Positions 55,501-64,000 of a stretch of 64,000 nucleotides of DNA are shown piece after piece. This stretch comes from Auanema rhodensis. Lineage: Eukaryota; Nematoda; Chromadorea; Rhabditida; Rhabditidae. The position numbers were made by a program, and so were the translations under genes. The notes under the pieces are model-generated. The model did not search any database. It was given only the letters and a program-made list of their open reading frames with translations, and was not told where the DNA came from. The first letter of the stretch is position 1, and each line of letters opens with the position of its first letter. The stretch is from the NCBI GenBank assembly GCA_964057225.1, contig OZ059895.1:6448001-6512000 (forward strand), written 5' to 3'.

Positions 55501-58105
55501 GAATCGTCATGGTAAGCAATAAAACGGCCGTAAGCAATTGAGGGTCCCTGTTAGACTAAATTCAAAAAAAGCCCACATGGTAAAGGAAAAGAAACTAGAG
55601 AAATGAAGTGCTTCAACTACTGCTATCTATTGCCGAGAATTGAAAGCAGGATGAGAAAAGACTGAACAGCTGAAGGTCTGATGAGAAGAGGATAGTAGTA
55701 GTGTAGTGGCAGGAGGCGCACAGGCGTCTTTAATACTGCACAACACTGAGCCCAGGCACACCAACCCCCTGCTATTCATTATCCACCTAGTTTCTGTCTC
55801 GTTGTTCCTACTTCGGGTCGACCATACATTGAAAGTATCTGCTCACCAGATTTGCGGTGATCAAATAATACTCAGTTCTCGGTCGCTTAAATCTTATCCA
55901 TTCCTTCACTTAGGCCAAACTCTTATGAAGAGCCTACCCTTATTCGTCAAGGTTTATAGGCATTATGTACCTTTAAGCTTAAGGAAATAGGATACGTCTG
56001 GATAAATATGGTCCAAGGACCAGGCAGGTCCTCCGTTGACCTCACAGGCCTTGACATCAGTAAACGACGCCGCTGTAACACCCCAATCCCCTACCCTTGA
56101 TGCAGTCCACTGATAGAGGCCGTCCTTAGTTTCTACCCGGTCCAGTCCCTACAGGGAAAGTTGATAACAACGATACTACAGATAAGGATGAATACAAATA
56201 ATCCAGGTCGCCCATCTAGTTCAATCAAGTTCTGTATAGATGTATGGTTGCTTGGTTAGTTAGTTAATGTGATGCTAGCGATGACTCTGATGTAGACCAT
56301 GTTAGTATTATATATGATGACGAAGGTATTGGACGGTGTAGACTAGGCTCGCATTCTACAGTAATATAAAACAAGCATGTTGAGCAAATAAACGGAACCA
56401 AGGACCCAATTGATCCATAGCGAGACCGATAGAAAGAGCATAGAATGGATATGGGGCGTTCACAGCAAAAATACACAAGACTCACACTTATACACATGGT
56501 GGAAAAAGCACCAATCAATCAACCAACCAATCAATCATTGCTTTCAAGAATAATTAAAAAACATGAGAAATAAATTTCCTTAGTGATATCCCAGGAATTA
56601 AACTCAACATGAGCAAGTTCTACAGTCCTGACTAATAGAACTCGATGTTCTATTAGATTCGAAAGTGGAAGAGACAAGGGATAAAACACAGAATACGAGA
56701 TGTGAACTGGTCTATAGAAACTGGCTGTAGGCAGGGTGAGCTAGGACCATACAGAGCAGGTCCATAAATACACGTATAGGAAATCTGAACTTGAGCCACC
56801 GCGGAAAGAATTGTCAAGATTACAACATATATAAGCGCGATGGTGAAAAGTTTCGTAAATTAATACCATATCAGACTGTAAAATGTATATGATACACTTC
56901 AAACAACTCCCAACGGCATTAAACTAAAGGTTGACCATGACTGAATATCATTTCTATTATACGATTATTTCTCAATCAGTAGATATAAAAAAGTAAAGCC
57001 TAAAACTGATAGAAGGGAAAAATAGTGAGAAACAGCTATGCAATTTACAAAGCAGTTCTTCGCCGCAACGCTTCGGCTACAGCCGCGCAACCGCTTCTTA
57101 GTAAATGAAATGTGTAAAATAATTTTGTCAATGAGAATTTTGGAAATTTCTCATACACTAACAAATTTTAGATTGAATATATCAGCAGTATAGAAAAGCT
57201 AGAAAATTAGAATAAAACAGTGAAAGCAAAAAGGAAAAAGGTGAAAAGGAGAAACAGCAATTCGCCTGGGCGACTGCTACACACCCCACATACACTACAA
57301 TGCGACGCGATCGATGCGTCTGTGTCTCTGCCCGCAGCCACATGTACTTAAGACACTCCTTCTCTGCTTCTGACCCTAACAGCTGATCGTATTCACGTAG
57401 CGCGTGGTCCTTAGTCGTATTGAGATAAATCAGAAGACCTACGCATAAATAGTGCGCAGATCCGAAATAAATCAAGAATAACTTGTTTAGGCCACGTTCA
57501 ACTCACAATAGTTTCCTAAAGCTTATGCTAGTCATTTTTTTAGTATCGAAAAGCTATATTTCGAAAAAAACTATCGATTTATTGATAAACTGGAGAACAA
57601 ACGAGTAAATATAAGAAACAACGACAAGAAAAGCAGAAAATGAAAAACTAATACGAGTCTAATGACAACTATAGAAAATCTGAATAAATACGATGGGCAC
57701 AGGAATTATTGAGCTACAGATCTATTGACAACAAATGCGTGACAACAAAGTGAACGTTAATATGTGCCTAGTATCTAGAAGTTTTTGTTAATTGAACACT
57801 TAGAAACGAAGAAAAATAATGAGAACAATGAAATAGCAAAATCTTAGAAACTATGCGCGTTAAAACGCGTAACGAAGTGTCACATAAGGGTTTCCTAGCT
57901 AAGGTGGCCTAGGTTACAGGACCCTTTACGTTAATCACGTGGTAACATCGTTGCATGAGTAAGGTAACCAGTATGGGTTGGCTGGTTCTGAGGGTATGCA
58001 ATGGCAGATCTACAACCTTCGAATACTCTCGATTTCTCTACTGCATTTGTCTGATCATCTAGATCACTGAAAAAAAAGTTTCTTGATTGAATCAAAATCT
58101 ACGAA

Positions 58106-59262
<1,157 letters not shown>

Positions 59263-59325
59263 TCTCAAAAAATAATTTTTAAAGTCATAGTATTATAATG
59301 GTAATCTACTTCTTTTAAATCTAGT
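59263..59325 (-). promoter_or_regulatory. Operon-like intercistronic region (VPS25 to TRMT61A)
   Basis: 63 bp between the VPS25 stop and the TRMT61A start. On the minus strand it is U/A-rich and ends with TTATTTTTTGAG-A before the ATG, the place where an SL2-type trans-splice would occur. Spacing is within the usual nematode operon range; actual SL use is inference. Confidence 0.55.
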
Positions 59326-60041
59326 TTATTGTAAGAACTTGACTCCTTCGGAATCAGAACCTAAATTAATCAGCTGAGCTCTGCGTTGAACTTCAAGAAC
59401 TCGAAGAGCTTTAATCAGTACGTCTTTTTCTAAGCCGTAAAAAGCTGAAAATAATAGATAAGATTGTCATTTCACAGGAAGAACCCACATTCGTTCACTG
59501 TATCGTCACCGTGAGCAATCTCGTAAAGCGTACAGGGAGTATTCAAAAAACCGTTACTAACAGCCCAGTCGTAAATGAGACTAGCCCACTCGTCAGGTCT
59601 TTTCCAATAAATATGGCAACGAGTCTTGCCAGGATCAAGCCACTCAACGTGCTCTGAGATTAAGAATAGTTATTCTAGACATAATCCGGTCACAAGGGTC
59701 TTACTTTTATGCTCGAGATAGTCGAAAACTGCTCGAACTCCTTCCCTATTTAGGCGTCCTGATAGAGAAAAATTAAACACTACATAAGTGAAGAAAAGCG
59801 TACTATTTAACTTCTGGTTGCAGAAAAGCTCAGTGTTTGAAGCGTCCACAACGTCCAAAGTATGGATTTTATTATGTTGAGCGTAATCAGTGACGAGCTG
59901 AGACCAAGCTTCAAGCTGTTTTTCGCGAGTAACTAAGGTTTGCTGGAGTCTAAAAATAAAATTACATAATATAGGAAAAAATTTCAATTCTTACGTAAAG
60001 AACGGTGGAAAATCATATTGCCATGGCCACTTAAAAGTCAT
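59326..60041 (-). CDS. VPS25: VPS25, ESCRT-II subunit
   Basis: Five exons (59995-60041, 59804-59949, 59705-59758, 59489-59653, 59326-59444) give 176 residues, the same length as the human protein. VPS25 is present twice in the Y-shaped ESCRT-II complex and links it to ESCRT-III during sorting of ubiquitinated cargo into multivesicular endosomes. The N-terminal FKWPWQYDFPPFFT contains the PPFF motif that contacts VPS22/VPS36. Tandem winged-helix domains follow, with HVEWLDPGK, YWKRPDEWASLIYDW, TLYEIAHGDDT and a C-terminal GVKF. Introns are 44-51 bp. It is likely the first gene of a two-gene operon with TRMT61A. Confidence 0.96.
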
Positions 60042-60731
60042 CCTATCCCGTGCTTTCCATCACCTGCAACTTCAAATTACATCAGGACACGGTGGGTGAG
60101 AGCAGCTGGCAATCGATAAGAACTAACTCTTAACAACAAAAATTCGCAATAATCAAGCTGGCTCAAACCAACGTTAGAATAAGTATTACGCAACATAAAA
60201 AAAAGATATGTTATCTACATACAAACCGTATACAAAGAAAGAAAAGGGTAAAAATACATCAAAGCTCAAACGACAATAAAATGAGACCTGATAAAATGAT
60301 GGTAGACAGAACAGTATAAGAAGATCGATGAAAAAAAAATGAGATTCTGATGAAACTTGAGCTACCAACCAGTCAAAAGTATTTCTAATACCTAAGAAGG
60401 AGCGTACAAATTAATAATAGTTATTCTACAATATAAAATTTAACACAAACTTAGTTTGAGTTTTTTTCCTAATAGAAAAAGACTAGGATAATTATTTGTG
60501 ACAGTACAACCTCGTGAATATTAACTGAGTGAAATAAGGAGCAAGTAAAAATAGAAATCTTTGTCACGAGGTAGATAAAACTTATTATAAGGTAGCAATT
60601 AGCATAGAAAGTTTGACACGTTCGAAAAGAAAGATAGAGCTACGACACAAAGGGAAATTCGATTTAGCATGCGCGAATCCCAACAGGCAAGAATCCATAT
60701 TATGCGCATAATCAATATACATTGTCTCTCC
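60042..60731. other. Intergenic region between USP3 and VPS25
   Basis: 690 bp, A/T-rich, with no coding signal. It contains the USP3 3' region and presumably the promoter of the VPS25-TRMT61A pair. No specific motif recognised. Confidence 0.5.
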
Positions 60732-63700
60732 TCACAAAGCTCTAGACAAGGGAGAGCGAGTGTAGAAAAGTAGATAGGCTTTCTGTTTTAAAACAGTCTG
60801 TTCTGAACATGCTTTCACAGTGGAATCATTGAAATGATACCAAGATCCATTTCGGCGACCAAAAGTAGTGTAGTGCCCGGACGTAGCTCTGAAAGTATTG
60901 AAAATAAGTATCCCTATAGAATGATGAAAGCTAGTAAAGACGTACCCAGAGCCATGATGCACGACAACTGATGTGAGATCGAATGTCAAAGGGCTAGTAT
61001 GGCTACTCCGCGTTGAAGTCTGCAATGAAAAGTTGAATTTAGTGAGGAATAATACCGTATACCGCCATGAAAGGAGATATATCTAAGCCAGATAAAGGGA
61101 AGTCGACCATATTATCCAGCTTCCCCTTATTAATATCCGTCCATCGAAATCGCTTCAAATGTAAGCACAAAACCTAAAAAATATTGAAGAATTTTTTAAT
61201 CTAGAAAACTCACTAACCGTTGGTAATACCCGTAACATCAACTGTTTTGTGGAAGGCCTCTTGTCCATACAGTGCCCGCACATATACTGTTCACATTGAC
61301 CAAGCTCCTCTTTATCGAAGAACCTACGAATACAATCTGCTAACTGAATATTGCCAATTTGCCCAGAAGTTTCATATATATCTAATGAAAGATCTGAAAA
61401 GAAACAAATTAAAGTCAATAGCCTTATCCCTATGCTGATGCGTTTGAAGAGAACTAAGATGCATACCCATAAATGATTCATGCTTATTACTGGCAGTGTG
61501 GCAGGTTAGGCAAACTACTTGACTTTGAAGAGATCCCTCAAATATTCGGCTAACAGCAGTTGTGGATGGGAGTTGCTCGCCCCCTCCACATGCATATTCT
61601 AGCCATTTGTCCACTGACTCCGGAATTCGACAGCGCTTTAACTCGCAATGCAATCTGTCTAAAGCGCATCGCAGGAATTCATGAGCATCTTGTTGTTGAA
61701 ATCCCCTAAAAACACTAAAATACAATCTCCGGACTACCCATTGAACAAAACCAATCTCCCGAACAATAAAACTTTAAACTATACAACCGCTTCGCGTCGT
61801 TTCTAGTGTGAAAGTGGTGTTGGTTTTAACTGCGTTAATTAGCATAAAAAGTTAAAATAGGACTTGGATGTGCTTAAGTGCACATAAAATCGATTGTTTC
61901 CAACAAGCAAAGGCAAAAGTTTGCTTACCGGAAACGGGGGGAGATTTTCCAAACAGCTTGAAGAAACTCGTCGGGTGAAAGGGCAGAAGCAGCAAATATG
62001 TCAGTAAGAGCAATTAACACTTTTCGGAACTCCTCAGCCAGAAAACTAAAAAAAACAGTGGGTGCTTCAACACTATTTTAAATCGCTTGTATATTACCTA
62101 GAAGATTGCTTCATATCATCATTAATGCCGTTGTTAATATATGAGGCTGCCCGTCTAGTGTTGTAACGCGGAGATGCAATGGGTAAACTGCTATCTTCAA
62201 TGATATCATCATCCGGTTCCAGCATTGGTAATCGCGTTAAATATTCTCGGAATATGTCAGTCACACTATAGAACAGTATATTTCCGAATATATACATGTA
62301 TTATTTCTTTACCAAAGTGCTTGTACCACTGCATTCATGAAACAGGTATTACCCAAATTTCTTAAACCTCGGGGTTTTAATTCTTGCATACAATTTTTTG
62401 AAATCTTGATAGACATAAAGTGATCTTCATTGTTGATTTGCTAAAATCATTCGACTGATCCATATAGATTATCAAAAACGCCTTATCAAACCTTTCGTTT
62501 GCGGGGCCTGAGAAGGCGTCCGCCTACTAAGGCACCGGGTAAATGATTGTGCTGAAAATTAGGGAGCGCCTCTTCTTCAGGAACAGAACCACTATCTTCA
62601 TCTTGATTGTAAAATCTAAACATGACCATTTTGAAACTAATATAGCGTTTACGGTGGGACCTCCCCGATGCAGGTTGTGGAATTATCTCGTCTTCTTCCT
62701 CAGTACCCAAGTCAATACCGTCTTCCGAAGAGTAGGACCCAGATCTTTGCCGGGCAGCATACGAATGATCGAGACATCTATATTGAATCGTAAAATAAAC
62801 TTTAAAAGATTGATGTTTTTTTATAAATGAAGCCGCTGACACGAATACGATCATGAAGAAAGAAGAAAATTACATTGCTTTTTATATTTTAATTTTTTTT
62901 GAATTATACTTCAGCCCTTCATTGGCAAGAATTATATAAATGTATTTTATTATGATAAAATGAATCGTTAAAGTCTGCTTTATTCAGACCAAGAAAAAAT
63001 GTTTCGAAATACCTAGCAATTAACCGCAAATCTTCTTCACTCTCATTTCAGGCTTCAGTATTTAAAAGAATAACACGCATTAAGGATTAATATACCTTGA
63101 CTTGTTTAGAAATATCAAAGATTTGCGAACAGAGTGAACTCGTCCATCTGACGTATCGCCTTCAACAAAGCTATCACAGGAGTAGCTGTAAGAGCTACAT
63201 GAGAAATGCGCTATTTCAGTAATTATTTCAAATTTCATAACCAAAGAATCAAAATAGTAATATCCTACGCTGATTCAAAGCACCTTCATGCAACAGCGGA
63301 AAATATAAACCACAGTTGCGAAAAGCATTGATGATGAGAATCATGTCAAAATTTTGAGTTTACGTACCAAAAAAGTTCGCCCGAATTACATTGCATGGAT
63401 ACACAGTGTCTAGAGTCATGAGATTGCTTTTCTGAAGCATGACTCAGTCCATGCCCTTTAACATATCTTCCACAGAAAATTAAACCGCAGCACAAGCATA
63501 GCCAAGGACTATCCGTTGAATCACAAACAACACAATTCCACTGTACCTTTTCACTAAAACTGACTAAGAATGAAAAAAACACTTGCTGCTCTTACGCTTC
63601 GCCAGAATATGAATGTTTTCTGGTAAGCATACGACTTGATCGACCGGAGTCTTCGCATCCTTCTCGTTTATTTTGAAGCCGACTAAGATCTACCCCGGCG

Positions 63701-63738
63701 ATGATTACAGATTGTGATATATGAGGGCAATCGAGCAT
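60732..63738 (-). CDS. USP3: Ubiquitin-specific protease USP3 (histone deubiquitinase)
   Basis: Twelve exons close exactly to 627 residues: 63596-63738, 63368-63553, 63096-63194, 62492-62777, 62313-62440, 62098-62265, 61929-62045, 61467-61705, 61218-61393, 61063-61173, 60946-61019, 60732-60888. USP3 removes ubiquitin from histones H2A/H2B and acts in DNA-damage response and S-phase. It starts [11 protein letters not shown] as in USP3. A ZnF-UBP domain follows ([27 protein letters not shown]). An acidic/basic linker rich in Ser and Glu leads to the USP catalytic core with Cys271 in [16 protein letters not shown], paired zinc Cys motifs CLTC and CGHC, His581 in SGHYTTF and Asn596/Asp597 in WYHFNDS. 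The linker is longer than in the human protein. All catalytic residues are present. Confidence 0.95.
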
Positions 63739-64000
63739 CACCGATGACCTCTATAACGTTTATATAATTAAAAAAAATATTTAAATAAATAGAAAGAAAC
63801 CGATTATATCGACTGTTCGCGGTTTCCAATAATAACTTAGCACGTGATACCTCAAATGCTTTCTATAAAATTTAAGTTGATACTTTCTAACATGGATAAG
63901 AGAGCAACGAAAATCATATAATACCAAATTGGTGAAATAAATAACAAAGGAAATCATTATGCAAAATTCCAATTATATTAACTATAGTGAGGGCGCAGTA
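63739..64000. other. Region upstream of USP3, no gene seen
   Basis: 262 bp at the window edge, presumably the USP3 promoter side. The minus-strand frame at 63781-63972 has no homology or start context. Confidence 0.45.

Larger units (their letters stand above)
49328..58105. other. Gene-poor region upstream of the RING-H2 gene
   Basis: 8.8 kb without a supported gene. It probably includes the promoter and noncoding 5' exon of the RING-H2 gene near 49328-49445. Microsatellites lie at 52352-52426 and 52494-52520, and an AAAG tract at 55197-55220. Base composition is less A/T-rich than the left flank. Hairpin-prone CGCGTTAAAACGCG occurs at about 57865. The short frames show no homology or splice consistency. 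Confidence 0.5.

Noticed and set aside
57182-57475. 97-codon minus-strand frame
   Set aside because: Composition and C-terminal hydrophobic run look like chance; no family pattern and no consistent exon neighbours.

Overview
The window looks like a chromosomal segment of a nematode. Host genes have many short introns (about 40-50 bp) with T-rich TTTCAG acceptors. Several start codons sit directly behind an acceptor-like TTTTAG/TTTCAG, as expected for spliced-leader trans-splicing. Two genes are spaced 63 bp apart in the same direction, as in nematode operons. Overall the sequence is AT-rich with many microsatellites. The species cannot be told from the sequence alone.

Region 1 (1-4248) is AT-rich, repeat-laden intergenic DNA. 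Region 2 (4255-21010) is a complete Polinton/Maverick, a virus-like DNA transposon of 16,756 bp. It has 361-bp terminal inverted repeats that look identical by eye and a 6-bp target duplication (AAAAAC). Its twelve intact unspliced frames include an adenain-type cysteine protease, protein-primed DNA polymerase B, a DUF8207-type protein, an HTH protein, an A32-type packaging ATPase, penton and major capsid proteins, a class III-like membrane fusion glycoprotein with two furin-type sites, and a DDE integrase with a chromodomain. Near the right end is a thirteenth gene of different character: a four-exon trypsin-like serine protease with GC-rich, host-like codons and its own poly(A) signal, apparently captured cargo. 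Between it and the right repeat lies a truncated second copy of the cysteine-protease N-terminus. Together these form a self-replicating, virion-forming and probably enveloped mobile element carrying a passenger gene. Nematode Mavericks with a herpesvirus-like fusogen and cargo genes have been described as vectors of horizontal transfer, and this looks like a well-preserved, very recent copy.

Region 3 (21376-29505) holds two host genes transcribed divergently: a secreted His-tailed protein of unknown function (237 aa) and a 14-exon PLP-dependent Cys/Met-metabolism lyase (413 aa). Each has an identical tRNA-Cys gene nested in an intron, and the second also holds a tRNA-Glu.

Region 4 (29.6-58.1 kb) is gene-poor. 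It contains prefoldin subunit 3 (35321-36696) and a RING-H2 E3 ligase (46416-49327). In between are long stretches of microsatellites and GC patches, and a pair of roughly 140-bp inverted repeats 5.1 kb apart.

Region 5 (58.1-63.7 kb) is a minus-strand cluster of housekeeping genes: USP3 (histone H2A/H2B deubiquitinase), VPS25 (ESCRT-II) and TRMT61A (tRNA m1A58 methyltransferase). The last two are arranged like an operon.

Exon structures were worked out by hand from splice signals, frame continuity and family conservation. They close without frame errors for all eight spliced genes, but they have no transcript support here.
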